A stretch of DNA of 64,000 bases from Heyndrickxia camelliae (GCF_002844575.1 NZ_PIQO01000002.1:62001-126000), one strand, 5' to 3'. Positions 1 through 8,098 are shown, counted from the stretch's first letter. The notes: a model not told the origin generated them from the letters alone. Made by a program: numbers and translations.

Positions 1-402
1 AGAGAACCCAGTAATAACCGCTAAAATAATCATGGGCACACCAATTTTACGATTGCGTACCAATATAGCAAATGCTATTGCAAAGGAACCTGTTGCATGA
101 TCACTTGGAAAGGATGCATCTGCTGCATGCTTAATAAGTGTATGAACATCATGGTGGGTAACAAACGGACGCGGTTCATAATAAATTTTAGAAATAATGA
201 TATTTACAACTAAAGCTACAATTCCCGTTCCTAGAGCGTATAACGCATTTCTTTTGCTCTTATTGCTGCCTAAAAACCATATTCCAAGAAGACAAAGTGC
301 ATAAAGTACTAAAGCATAATTCGTGAAGAAAATCATTACGTCATCTAAAATAGTAGAATGACCAGATAAATTGTGAATGGATTGAAATAATTGATAATTC
401 AT
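1..402 (-). CDS. bcrC: Undecaprenyl-diphosphatase BcrC (PAP2 family), 3' end cut by window edge
   Basis: Membrane PAP2 phosphatase that dephosphorylates undecaprenyl pyrophosphate on the outer face of the membrane, recycling the lipid carrier and giving bacitracin tolerance. I translated 134 codons from ATG at 402 (RBS GGAG just upstream) to the edge. The protein begins MNYQLFQSIHNLSGHST, has two hydrophobic segments, then the PAP2 motifs KIYYEPRP (K-x-RP) near residue 72 and PSDHATG (the PSGH motif) near residue 99. The third motif lies outside the window. Members are normally about 190 aa, so roughly one third is missing. The gene is divergent from the DedA-PAP2 gene and has an ECF-type promoter about 100 nt upstream, matching the ECF control known for bcrC in Bacillus subtilis. 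PgpB-like phosphatases are the only close alternative. Confidence 0.88.
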   Translation of the reverse strand, partial: MNYQLFQSIHNLSGHSTILDDVMIFFTNYALVLYALCLLGIWFLGSNKSKRNALYALGTGIVALVVNIIISKIYYEPRPFVTHHDVHTLIKHAADASFPSDHATGSFAIAFAILVRNRKIGVPMIILAVITGFS

Positions 403-502
403 TCCTTTAACTCCTACTTTCTTATTTATTAATCTCGATATAGACATTAATTTACCTATATATGTTTCATAATTCTTTAAAAAGACGTTTTTCTATTTAA
501 CA

Positions 503-528
503 GACTCTACTATTAAACAAAAAGTTCA
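503..528 (-). promoter_or_regulatory. ECF sigma promoter for bcrC
   Basis: On the minus strand TGAAC (528-524), then 17 nt, then AGTC (506-503). It matches five other sites in this window in sequence and exact spacing. The T-rich start of the spacer (TTTTT) is shared too. The partner promoter for the divergent gene lies at 654-679, so the 318-nt gap 403-720 is a back-to-back ECF-controlled region. Confidence 0.8.
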
Positions 529-653
529 CGTAAAATAATAGTGTAAAAATTACCCACAGAGATTTGTGTTTATGATTTACCGATTACACCCACACTATAT
601 AATGGGACTCTTATCATTTTACAAAAATAAATTAAATAATACTACATTTTCCT

Positions 654-679
654 TGAACTTTCTCAATCATTCACCCGTC
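654..679 (+). promoter_or_regulatory. ECF sigma promoter for the dedA-PAP2 gene
   Basis: TGAAC (654-658), 17-nt spacer starting TTTC, then CGTC (676-679), 41 nt before the TTG start at 721. Same architecture as the other five ECF sites; it is the only one with C rather than A before GTC. Confidence 0.78.
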
Positions 680-720
680 ATTTTATATGTAAATTGCTTT
701 TAGGTATGGAGGAGTAAAAA

Positions 721-2013
721 TTGAATTTACTTATTCATTTAATTGACCAGTACGGTTATATCGTATTGTTTTTTTCACTAATGCTCGAACTAATTATTAT
801 ACCGATACCAAATGAAATACTGATGAGCTATGTTGGATATCTCGTATACCAAGGGAAACTGAATTTATTTCTAACTATTTTGTTTGGTGGAATTGGCGGT
901 GTTATTGGCGTAACAATATCCTATTGGATAGGTTATAAGCTCGGTGTACCATTCTTTAATAAATATGGAAGTAAAATTCATATGGGACCGGATAAAATGG
1001 AAAAAATGTCGAAATGGCATCGAAAATATGGAAAAAGGCTTCTGCTGTTTTCCTACTTTATCCCAGGAGTTCGCCATATTACAAGTCTCTTCTCCGGCAT
1101 TACTAGGATTTCTTTTAAATCCTATGCAACTTTTGCTTATATAGGAGTGTTTCTATGGGTAGGAACCTTCATCTCCCTTGGTAATATCTTTGGTCCAAAA
1201 TGGGAGCAATTTCATCAGCAAGCAAAAATCTATGTCATTATTGGTTGTGTGATAATTGGAATTATTTATTTATTGTATTTCCTAATCAAAACATATAAGG
1301 CACAAATTAAAGAAAATCTAATTATTTTATTCGTTCATAGCTTTAAACGCTTTAGAAGTTTTCTTAAAATAAAAATATTTATTTTCTTTATCACCGTTGT
1401 TTTTGTGGCTTTATTTAGTTTAATGATCGCATTAATAGATGATTTCATTGGAAATGAGTTCCAGCAATTTAACACAATAGCCAATACAGTTGTCCTGTAT
1501 GTATTTAATCAAAACTGGACCCATTTAATGGAAAGATTCAGCAGGTTAACATCCTGGCAAGCGCTTTTGACTGTAGGCATTTTGACTATTATTTGGATCG
1601 CAATTAAGGGAAAGAACAAATTATTAGAATATCAATATTACGTAATTGCGATTATTGGCGGTTTTTTATTAAGCAAAGGACTGCCGTTACTTTTTAATAT
1701 GATAATGACAGGGAGAGTAGTCAGTAAAAATTTCCCGAGTGAGGAAACATTGTTGTCCATCGTGATATTTGCATTCTTTATGTATGTAGTTGTCCGTCAT
1801 AGTAAAAATAGTTTATTGAACACTATTATTGTAAGCTTAGAAATTTTGATTTTGCTTGTTATTACCGCAAGCCATATCTATTTAGGCTACCAGCACCCAA
1901 GCGATCTTGTCGCAGGATACACGTTTGGCGGTGTATGGGTATGTTTAGTTATTCTATTAATTGAACTGTCAAGATTATTGAATTTACTTAAACATTCAAC
2001 TCCTTCGAAATAA
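721..2013 (+). CDS. DedA/VTT-family membrane protein fused to a degenerate PAP2 domain
   Basis: A 430-aa fusion. Residues about 1-200 are a DedA (VTT) domain: ELIIIPIPNE near residue 23, the glycine-rich GGIGGVIGV segment, and FSYFIPGVRHITSLFSG near 110-126. DedA proteins of the UptA/PopT class flip undecaprenyl phosphate inward. Residues about 215-425 look like a multi-TM PAP2 domain, but its catalytic motifs are altered. PSGH is replaced by PSEE (near 343), the third motif reads SHIYLGYQHPSD instead of SRxYLGxHxPSD, and no RPRP is present. The C-terminal half may therefore be non-catalytic. Start is TTG, supported by GGAGGAG 6-7 nt upstream. It is transcribed from an ECF promoter, divergent from bcrC, so a joint role in undecaprenyl-phosphate recycling is a reasonable inference. 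The substrate is not shown by the sequence. Confidence 0.8.
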   Translation: MNLLIHLIDQYGYIVLFFSLMLELIIIPIPNEILMSYVGYLVYQGKLNLFLTILFGGIGGVIGVTISYWIGYKLGVPFFNKYGSKIHMGPDKMEKMSKWHRKYGKRLLLFSYFIPGVRHITSLFSGITRISFKSYATFAYIGVFLWVGTFISLGNIFGPKWEQFHQQAKIYVIIGCVIIGIIYLLYFLIKTYKAQIKENLIILFVHSFKRFRSFLKIKIFIFFITVVFVALFSLMIALIDDFIGNEFQQFNTIANTVVLYVFNQNWTHLMERFSRLTSWQALLTVGILTIIWIAIKGKNKLLEYQYYVIAIIGGFLLSKGLPLLFNMIMTGRVVSKNFPSEETLLSIVIFAFFMYVVVRHSKNSLLNTIIVSLEILILLVITASHIYLGYQHPSDLVAGYTFGGVWVCLVILLIELSRLLNLLKHSTPSK

Positions 2014-2037
2014 GAACCATGACTGGTTCTTTTTTTT
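2012..2037 (+). terminator. Rho-independent terminator of the dedA-PAP2 gene
   Basis: Stem AAGAACCA/TGGTTCTT with a 4-nt loop followed by a T run; it overlaps the TAA stop codon. Confidence 0.85.
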
Positions 2038-2043
2038 GGTATG

Positions 2044-2073
2044 AAAAAGGACCGAACTGAAAATGTCCGGCCC
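2044..2073 (-). terminator. Terminator of the deacetylase gene
   Basis: On the minus strand a 6-bp stem GGGCCG/CGGTCC (one G-U pair) is followed by five Ts. It lies directly after the stop of the deacetylase and faces the dedA-PAP2 terminator. Confidence 0.6.
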
Positions 2074-2082
2074 ATTCAAAAC

Positions 2083-2805
2083 TTAAATATGTGATTGTCT
2101 TATGTGAAGCTTTTTTCCTGCGATTTCATCAATTCTGGTACAATGAACTCCTTGTTTCTGCAGTGTTCTAAACACATGCTTTAATCCTTCAATGGTATAT
2201 GTTGGGGCATCTTCATTTGCACCCCATGTTTCACCACTGTCATGCAATAATACAATATCTCCTGCTTTTACATTATCCAAAATGCCGCGGACAATTTTTT
2301 CACTTCCACCTTTGCTGCGCCAATCTCCAAACATTTTAGACCATAGAATAAATTGAAATTTCCCTATTAAGAAGTAATCAAAAAAATTCATCAATCCCCA
2401 TGGAGGACGGTAGTAAATGGGCCTTTCTCCCGTGATTCCTTCTATAATTGAGGCTGATTTTTCTAAATCACGCCTAATCGTCCATGGCAACATTAGCCAG
2501 TTAGAACGATGAACATAATTATGAATACCAATTAAATGACCCTCGTTATGCATTCTTAATATAAGTTCAGGATTTTTTTCCGCTTTCGAACCCACAACAA
2601 AAAAAGTAGCTCTGATTCGATGTTTTTTTAACAAATCCAGGAGCTGCCCAGTATATTTTGGATCTGGTCCATCATCAAAGGTAAAAGCGACACCTGTTTT
2701 TGCTTTATCCTTACGAAGAACCCCTAACCCAAGACATCTGGATATGATATATGGAACAATAGTATATAAAAGAATAATAGCAAGGATAATCATTAATACC
2801 CCCAT
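2083..2805 (-). CDS. NodB-type polysaccharide deacetylase, membrane anchored
   Basis: 240-aa carbohydrate esterase 4 (NodB homology) enzyme, expected to remove acetyl groups from N-acetylhexosamines in an envelope polymer or lipid-linked sugar. The N-terminal segment MGVLMIILAIILLYTIVPYI is a single anchor or uncleaved signal. Motif 1 is TFDDGPDP (residues 42-49), motif 2 is H-N-Y-V-H near 96-100 (metal-binding H-x3-H), motif 3 is RPPWG near 133, and LLHDSGE near 187 gives the late histidine motif. All metal ligands appear intact. It lies 201 nt downstream of a UgtP-like glycosyltransferase on the same strand and may be read through from that gene's ECF promoter, as I see no strong promoter in the gap. 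It resembles YkoP-like proteins of Bacillus, though the symbol is not certain. Confidence 0.85.
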   Translation of the reverse strand: MGVLMIILAIILLYTIVPYIISRCLGLGVLRKDKAKTGVAFTFDDGPDPKYTGQLLDLLKKHRIRATFFVVGSKAEKNPELILRMHNEGHLIGIHNYVHRSNWLMLPWTIRRDLEKSASIIEGITGERPIYYRPPWGLMNFFDYFLIGKFQFILWSKMFGDWRSKGGSEKIVRGILDNVKAGDIVLLHDSGETWGANEDAPTYTIEGLKHVFRTLQKQGVHCTRIDEIAGKKLHIRQSHI

Positions 2806-2838
2806 ATAAATTCACATCTCTCTTCTAATATTAGCTAG

Positions 2839-2947
2839 TTTCACCGACTATCGACTAGCAAACTTTCGGGCTTCTCCTGCGATAAGTCAACATCCGCTCC
2901 TAAACTACTTCGCCGTGTTTATCTTAGTCGATTCCCTACAGGTGAAA
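2839..2947. repeat. Small element with imperfect terminal inverted repeats
   Basis: The ends read TTTCACC...ATCGACTA (2839-2857) and TAGTCGAT...GGTGAAA (2926-2947), so a 109-nt segment is bounded by inverted repeats of about 20 nt with a small gap. No ORF. It has the layout of a MITE or a Bacillus-type intergenic repeat. I found no second full copy in the window, so its mobile nature is only a suggestion. Confidence 0.35.
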
Positions 2948-3006
2948 TTTGCACTTGAATTTCAATAGTCTGTACATCGATGGGCGAGTCGGTTCCACTT
3001 TTCTAT

Positions 3007-4236
3007 TTAAATATGACTATAAAAGGCGCCTTCACGTTTTAATAAGCGATTGGTTCTCCATTTTGTCATTGGGGATAATTCGGTTTCATAGAAAGGTCTT
3101 TGTTGCATCATCGACTCTGTAATAATGTCAACTGCCTCAAATGCAGCTGCTTTTTTATTCAGGATTTTTGCATTTTTCTTCATCCTTATCACGTCTGCCG
3201 AATTATTTAAAAAGGTTGAAATAGAAGATATTAATTCAGCCGTATCTTTCACGTTAACCGCAACCCCTGATCTTGTTAAAAATTGTGCATTTTCCTGTTC
3301 CTGTCCCGGTAGAGGCTTATATAATATCATTGGCAATTCCATTGCAATTGCTTCTGAGGTTGTAACTCCTCCCGGTTTTGTCACGATTAAATCGGATATT
3401 GCCATGAGTTCCTGAACATGTTCAATATATCCGAATAAATAAATAGGATGTTTAGTGGAATGAAGTTTCGACTCTAACTGCCTCCGTAATTTTTCATTAT
3501 GCCCGCATAGAATCATAAATTGCGCTTTAAATGGCAGTGTATCTAATGTACCCGGATTTAAAAGTTCTTCTCCAATTAATCCTTCTCCGCCTCCCATCAT
3601 TAAAATAGTTGGCAGACACGGATTTAAACCATGTTTCTGAATTAGAGCTTCTTTACTCATCGGTTGCAGAAACTTCGTACGAATTGGAATCCCTGTGCAT
3701 GTGATTTGTTCCCCAGTTATACCTAAATGAATTAACTCCTGTTTCACACCATTTGATCCTACAATATAATGATTGGTGAAAGGATGAATCCAATAGCTAT
3801 GCGTCGAATGATCCGTTATAACTGTCACAAGTGGAACATTTGTCAGTCCATATTCCTTTAATTTGGAAAGTATTCCGGCTGCAAAGGGAAAAGTACTGAC
3901 TACAACAGTAGGTCTTATTTGCTGTAGAAGCTTCAGCATTTTTCCCATACCAGCTGACATAATATTATTTAATCCCAATGAAAAAGCATTTCGATCATGC
4001 GTTTTTTTATATAAATATCCATAAAGCTGAGGCAGCATTTGGATACTTTTCATATATACATAGTGGCTAATCGGATAAACATTTGGATGTGCCCATGCCA
4101 TAAAATCTACTACTATCGATTCAAAGTCTGGAAGCCGCAGTTCTACAGCCTCTCGAATGGCTGTTGCTACTTGTTGATGCCCTTGACCAAATGAACCGGA
4201 TAAAATCAAGATTTTTTCCTTTTTTTTCATAACCAT
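3007..4236 (-). CDS. UgtP/MGDG-synthase-like glycosyltransferase (YkoN-like)
   Basis: 409-aa GT28-type glycosyltransferase. Residues about 15-180 are the MGDG_synth acceptor domain: ILSGSFGQGHQQVA near the start (the glycine-rich GxGH loop), then VVSTFPFAAG and TVITDHSTHSYWI. Residues about 200-375 are the nucleotide-sugar domain with MMGGGEGLIGEEL, FGYIEHVQELM and TKPGGVTTSEA plus PGQEQENA, the usual donor-binding stretch. Such enzymes transfer hexose from UDP-sugar to diacylglycerol or a similar membrane lipid. The start was moved to ATG at 4236 because GAGGAG lies 7 nt upstream. An ECF promoter lies about 100 nt upstream and the deacetylase follows. A paralogue with the same type of promoter lies at 16371-17585. 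The precise lipid acceptor cannot be read from the sequence. Confidence 0.82.
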   Translation of the reverse strand: MVMKKKEKILILSGSFGQGHQQVATAIREAVELRLPDFESIVVDFMAWAHPNVYPISHYVYMKSIQMLPQLYGYLYKKTHDRNAFSLGLNNIMSAGMGKMLKLLQQIRPTVVVSTFPFAAGILSKLKEYGLTNVPLVTVITDHSTHSYWIHPFTNHYIVGSNGVKQELIHLGITGEQITCTGIPIRTKFLQPMSKEALIQKHGLNPCLPTILMMGGGEGLIGEELLNPGTLDTLPFKAQFMILCGHNEKLRRQLESKLHSTKHPIYLFGYIEHVQELMAISDLIVTKPGGVTTSEAIAMELPMILYKPLPGQEQENAQFLTRSGVAVNVKDTAELISSISTFLNNSADVIRMKKNAKILNKKAAAFEAVDIITESMMQQRPFYETELSPMTKWRTNRLLKREGAFYSHI

Positions 4237-4332
4237 ATCAATTCTCCTCAATTGCCTTTTACCTTTTCATAAGATAAAAGGAGGATATTTTCATTGGTAT
4301 TATCCTTTTAAATTTAAAGATTCTTATTAAGA

Positions 4333-4358
4333 GACTTGTCTGTTGATAGAAAAGTTCA
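4333..4358 (-). promoter_or_regulatory. ECF sigma promoter for the UgtP-like gene
   Basis: Minus strand TGAAC (4358-4354), 17 nt beginning TTTTC, AGTC (4336-4333). Same form as the other ECF sites in the window. Confidence 0.8.
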
Positions 4359-4385
4359 TTCATGTAGAAATTTATCGTTAATAAA

Positions 4386-4416
4386 TGAAAAAACCCTTAA
4401 CAAATGCTAAGGGTTT
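4386..4416 (-). terminator. Terminator of the ECF sigma operon
   Basis: Minus-strand stem AAACCCTTA/TAAGGGTTT with an 8-nt loop and a following T run. It lies downstream of the bactofilin-like gene. Confidence 0.85.
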
Positions 4417-4458
4417 GATTAGATATTTTTTAATATTAACCATATATCAGGTAACAAA

Positions 4459-5298
4459 CTAAGGCTTTTTTCTTCTAGTTGTAAATTTCAAATGCAACCA
4501 TGAAACGGATAAACCTAATGAAAACCAAGAAATCATTAAAAGAAAAATCCCACCAAATAATGGAAAGTTTATTGCAGCCACAATCAACGATGTGCCTGCT
4601 AAAAGCACTAACCATTTTGGCCTTCCTTCCATTATTCGGAATTGATTTCCGAGATTACCGCTTATAAATATGAGACCCGCAATCAGAGAAATAAGCACCC
4701 CAATTATGATCAAAATGACAATTGGGATTCCAATAATTAATATCGTTAATAAGACACTTAACGCAAAAAGCGCAAGGCTTGAAATAAAACCAGTTATTAT
4801 TATTTTTCCTGGCTTCATCTGAAACCCTTCTGGAAGAGATGTCCATTTATGTTTGGTTGCAATTCCTGCGATAACCGTAATGAGAAGCAGAAGGATGCTG
4901 ATTGCCAATCGTGTAATCCAAGATGCCAAAAATAACAAACCGCCAAGGATAAAACTATTCTTTGTTTCATTATTTAAGTTTAAGGATATAATTGGCTCTG
5001 TTACTTTTGCTCCAATTTCTTGATTTATTTGGCCGCCAATCACAAGCACGGGACCTTTAATATTAGCTGTCTTATTGATTTGCAAATTTCCATTAATAAC
5101 TACTACCGCTACTTTTACTTCCCCATTTATCGTTGCATCATTTCCTAAGACAATGACATTTTCCACTTTTTCATTTTTGGGAATAATGGTTTCCTTTTGA
5201 TTGATAATATTTTTTTCATCTGCTAAAACTGGTGTCAGCAAAAGAGAGGAAATAATCATCATCAGCAAAAAACTTAATAAAACCCTAAATCTTTTCAT
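4459..5298 (-). CDS. Secreted/membrane protein with a short bactofilin-like beta repeat, third gene of ECF operon
   Basis: 279 aa. An N-terminal signal peptide (KRFRVLLSFLLMMIISSLLLT, cleavage probably after VLA at about 26) is followed by a short repetitive beta-rich stretch at about 45-100 (VIVLGNDATINGEV, VVVINGNLQI, PVLVIGGQI), typical of polymer-forming or bactofilin-like repeats. Four to five membrane segments fill 115-270. The beta part would lie outside and the rest in the membrane. It follows the anti-sigma gene after 12 nt and ends at a terminator, so it belongs to the sigma operon. It may act as a sensor or accessory of the anti-sigma factor; this rests on position only. I do not recognise a named orthologue. 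Confidence 0.7.
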   Translation of the reverse strand: MKRFRVLLSFLLMMIISSLLLTPVLADEKNIINQKETIIPKNEKVENVIVLGNDATINGEVKVAVVVINGNLQINKTANIKGPVLVIGGQINQEIGAKVTEPIISLNLNNETKNSFILGGLLFLASWITRLAISILLLLITVIAGIATKHKWTSLPEGFQMKPGKIIITGFISSLALFALSVLLTILIIGIPIVILIIIGVLISLIAGLIFISGNLGNQFRIMEGRPKWLVLLAGTSLIVAAINFPLFGGIFLLMISWFSLGLSVSWLHLKFTTRRKKP

Positions 5299-5310
5299 CC
5301 GTACATCCCC

Positions 5311-5817
5311 TTATTCTGCTGTTTTTGACCGCAATAAATAGCGAACAGACCAAACCGATAACCCGACGATAATGATTGTTGTGATAGCAAAGACCTCTAA
5401 TAGAAATGGAATAGACGATAGAACTAAAACAACAGTATGAGACAAACTGACTGCGATTTTAATCAACTCAGAAGCAACCGTCACGCCAACATAGAATAGA
5501 TCACTAAACGCAAATAAACTTATAGCGATGATGATTACCATAAACAAAGCAGGCAATCCTACAATCCAACGATAATAAATAGAAGCTTTCGGATTTATTT
5601 CCTTTATTTTAGCCATTATGGCATTTTCAAAATGTATATCTGGAATCTCAATGGAACCATATAAAAAAGAAATTCCTTCTTGTATTTCCTGTAATTCATG
5701 AAATATGCCAGTACATCTACTGCATATTTCCAGATGATTCTTGACCTTTATATATTCCTTCTCACTCAATTCATCGTCTACATAAGCGGAGAGGAGTTCA
5801 TCCACATGTTCATTCAT
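5311..5817 (-). CDS. Anti-sigma factor, zf-HC2 type, single-pass or two-pass membrane protein
   Basis: 168 aa from ATG at 5817, chosen because AGAGGTG lies 6 nt upstream; this start overlaps the sigma stop codon by 8 nt. The cytoplasmic part has the zinc-binding anti-sigma domain: H-x3-C-x2-C in HLEICSRC (about residues 29-36) after the helix HVDELLSAYVDDELSEKE. Hydrophobic segments follow at about 85-105 and 135-160. Proteins of this class hold an ECF sigma factor inactive at the membrane until an envelope signal arrives. Tight coupling to the sigma gene supports a cognate pair. Confidence 0.88.
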   Translation of the reverse strand: MNEHVDELLSAYVDDELSEKEYIKVKNHLEICSRCTGIFHELQEIQEGISFLYGSIEIPDIHFENAIMAKIKEINPKASIYYRWIVGLPALFMVIIIAISLFAFSDLFYVGVTVASELIKIAVSLSHTVVLVLSSIPFLLEVFAITTIIIVGLSVWSVRYLLRSKTAE

Positions 5818-6355
5818 ATTCATCACCTCTGGAAAGTTCCTTCTTTAATATTCCTCTAGCTGTATTAATTCGAGATTTTACGGTTCCTAATGGAATGTTC
5901 AATATCTCGCTAATCTCCTCATAAGAATAGCCTTGAACATCACGAAGAACGAGCGCTGACCGATGTTCCACAGATAATTTTTTCATTGCCTCCTGAATGA
6001 TAAGCTTCGTGTTTGTACGATCTATTGGAGAGGATGAATGGCGGAGTGAATTATGCTCTAAATTTTCCATTTGCACATGCTTACTTTTTTGTTTTTTCTT
6101 TAGCCTATCATAGCATAAATTGGATACAATTCTCGTTAACCACGAAACAAAGGCAAAATCATTGTCTAGTTTATGAAGTGAGTAAAACGCCTTCACAAAT
6201 GCATCCTGCGCAACATCCTCTGCCTCCCCGCGATCATTCATCATGGCATATGCATGACGAAATACCTGACCTTTATATTTAGAGACGAGTGCTGAAAAAG
6301 CCTCTTCACTTCCACCTCTTGCTTCTTTTATTAACAATGTTAATTCATGGTCCAC
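5810..6355 (-). CDS. ECF RNA polymerase sigma factor
   Basis: 181 aa. I chose GTG at 6355 because AAGGAG lies exactly 8 nt upstream. Region 2: FSALVSKYKGQVFRHAYAMM and EAEDVAQDAFVKAFYSL, with the core helix LTRIVSNLCYDRLKKKQ. Region 4: LSVEHRSALVLRDVQGYSYEEI with IPLGTVKSRINTARGIL as the helix-turn-helix. It fits the RpoE/SigW-SigX-like ECF group. Its own promoter (6451-6476) has the same TGAAC-N17-AGTC form as five other promoters nearby, indicating positive autoregulation. The divergent gt2-gtrA operon has a facing site. Which B. subtilis ECF factor it corresponds to cannot be settled by eye. Confidence 0.92.
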   Translation of the reverse strand: MDHELTLLIKEARGGSEEAFSALVSKYKGQVFRHAYAMMNDRGEAEDVAQDAFVKAFYSLHKLDNDFAFVSWLTRIVSNLCYDRLKKKQKSKHVQMENLEHNSLRHSSSPIDRTNTKLIIQEAMKKLSVEHRSALVLRDVQGYSYEEISEILNIPLGTVKSRINTARGILKKELSRGDEYE

Positions 6356-6450
6356 AGCTTCAACTCCTTGAAAGAAAGCGAAAGCCAATCAGCTAAACTG
6401 ATACATCCATTCGTTTCCTACTGTCCAATTAATGGATTGTTATATTAAAA

Positions 6451-6476
6451 GACTTTCAAATACATGAAAAAGTTCA
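6451..6476 (-). promoter_or_regulatory. ECF sigma autoregulatory promoter
   Basis: Minus strand TGAAC (6476-6472), 17 nt starting TTTTTC, AGTC (6454-6451), about 95 nt upstream of the GTG start of the sigma gene. The 322-nt gap 6356-6677 holds this site and the divergent site 6588-6613. Confidence 0.82.
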
Positions 6477-6587
6477 TTTCAAAAAAAGTTATTATTCATT
6501 TGAAAAAGAATAATTTTATGCAACCTTACAGAAAATAGTATCGGTGGCAAACATTGTTTTATGTATAAAATTTTTTTTTTAATGCTT

Positions 6588-6613
6588 CGAACTTTTTTAT
6601 CCGAGAAACAGTC
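6588..6613 (+). promoter_or_regulatory. ECF sigma promoter for gt2-gtrA
   Basis: CGAAC (6588-6592), 17-nt spacer starting TTTTTT, AGTC (6610-6613), 64 nt before the ATG at 6678. The first base differs from the other sites (C for T). Confidence 0.76.
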
Positions 6614-6677
6614 ATTTTACATGAGAGATGATTAAAACGAAATAATTCATATTATCATTTTTAAAGGAGAAATAAAA

Positions 6678-7688
6678 ATGAATATTCCAGTACTTACGAT
6701 TGTTGTACCCTGTTACAATGAAGAAGAAGTACTTCATGAAACAACCAAACAATTATCAGAAGTCATTTTGCAATTGATAAAAGAAAATCTCATAACAGAT
6801 AAAAGTAAAATTTTATTTGTGGATGATGGAAGCCGTGACCGAACATGGTCCATTATCGAAGAACTTAATGGTGTTCATCCGTATGTAACAGGATTAAAAT
6901 TAGCCCATAATGTCGGACATCAGAAGGCCCTATTAGCCGGCCTTGAAATAGCGGGGAAAAATTCGAATTGTGTGATATCCATTGATGCTGATTTACAGGA
7001 CGATATTTCTGTTATAAGAGAGTTTATCTTGAAATATCATGAAGGTTACGAAATTGTCTACGGTGTCCGCAAAAGCAGGGAGACAGATACTTTCTTTAAA
7101 AGAGCAACCGCTCAAGGGTTTTACCGATTTATGCAGATGATGGGTGTAAATGTGGTGTATAATCATGCGGACTACCGTTTAATGAGTAAACGTGCTCTCG
7201 AGGAACTAAGTAGATACAAGGAGCAAAACTTGTTCCTGCGCGGAATTGTTTCATTAATTGGGTTGAAAACAACGGAAGTATATTACGATCGCAAAGAAAG
7301 ATTTGCAGGGGAATCAAAATACCCATTGAAGAAAATGCTTTCCTTTGCATTTGAAGGCATTACTTCCTTTAGTATAGCACCCATTCGTCTTATTACTTTA
7401 ATTGGTTTTCTGTCCTTTTTATTCAGTATTTGCGTAGGAATTTATGCATTGGTTATTAAATTCATGGGACATGCTAACACCGGTTGGACTTCCTTAATGG
7501 TCTCCATTTGGTTTCTCGGAGGTCTTTTATTAATGAGTGTAGGATTAATAGGGGAATATATTGGGAAAATCTATGAAGAAACAAAGGGAAGACCACGGTT
7601 TGCAATTGAAACGGATCTATATTCAAACGAAATGGTGCAAAGTGAGACTGGCGCAAGATTTAATATGATTCGAGGAAAAAAGGGATGA
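6678..7688 (+). CDS. Family 2 glycosyltransferase, CsbB/YkoT/GtrB-like
   Basis: 336 aa. Residues 1-220 form a GT-A domain: VVPCYNEEEVL near 9-19, FVDDGSRDRT near 49-58, SIDADLQDD (the DxD-type motif) near 94-102, and the acceptor-side QNLFLRGIVSLIG near 177. Two C-terminal membrane segments (about 230-255 and 267-290) are typical of enzymes that charge undecaprenyl phosphate with a sugar on the cytoplasmic face. RBS AAAGGAG supports the ATG. It overlaps the downstream gtrA-like gene by ATGA. Control by an ECF promoter parallels csbB, a SigX target in B. subtilis. The sugar is unknown. Confidence 0.88.
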   Translation: MNIPVLTIVVPCYNEEEVLHETTKQLSEVILQLIKENLITDKSKILFVDDGSRDRTWSIIEELNGVHPYVTGLKLAHNVGHQKALLAGLEIAGKNSNCVISIDADLQDDISVIREFILKYHEGYEIVYGVRKSRETDTFFKRATAQGFYRFMQMMGVNVVYNHADYRLMSKRALEELSRYKEQNLFLRGIVSLIGLKTTEVYYDRKERFAGESKYPLKKMLSFAFEGITSFSIAPIRLITLIGFLSFLFSICVGIYALVIKFMGHANTGWTSLMVSIWFLGGLLLMSVGLIGEYIGKIYEETKGRPRFAIETDLYSNEMVQSETGARFNMIRGKKG

Positions 7689-8098
7689 AGCATTCCTTTT
7701 TTCGCTTTTTATTGGTAGGCATCATCAACACGATTGTCGGGCTGTCTTCCATGTATCTATTTCTACATCCTTTGCACTTTTCGTACTGGCTTTCTACTTT
7801 TTTAGGTAATACAATTGGCTGCTGTGTCAGTTATTTTTTGAATAAATCTTTTACATTTAAGAGTGACAAGCCGTTCGCTAGCAGTATCACTCGGTTTATT
7901 GGCGTAATTCTTATTTGTTATTTTCTTTCTTATTATATAGGAGAAAAAATTGCCTTGTTACTGTTTTCACAGCTTCCTATTCTGCCTTCTGCTTACGGAA
8001 AGGATGCTGCCATGTTGCTTGGCACCGGGCTTTACACAATATGTAATTATTTCGGTCAAAAATACCTTGTCTTTCGAAGAGAATCCTTGGCGGGATGA
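7685..8098 (+). CDS. GtrA-like membrane protein (putative lipid-linked sugar flippase partner)
   Basis: 137 aa with four predicted membrane helices and the GtrA family pattern: FFRFLLVGIINTIVGLSSMY at the N terminus, then LGNTIGCCVSYFLNKSFTFKS (about 38-58) and ICNYFGQKYLVF near the end. GtrA proteins are thought to move or support undecaprenyl-linked sugars made by an adjacent GT2 enzyme. The 4-nt ATGA overlap with the glycosyltransferase implies translational coupling. Confidence 0.88.
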   Translation: MKHSFFRFLLVGIINTIVGLSSMYLFLHPLHFSYWLSTFLGNTIGCCVSYFLNKSFTFKSDKPFASSITRFIGVILICYFLSYYIGEKIALLLFSQLPILPSAYGKDAAMLLGTGLYTICNYFGQKYLVFRRESLAG

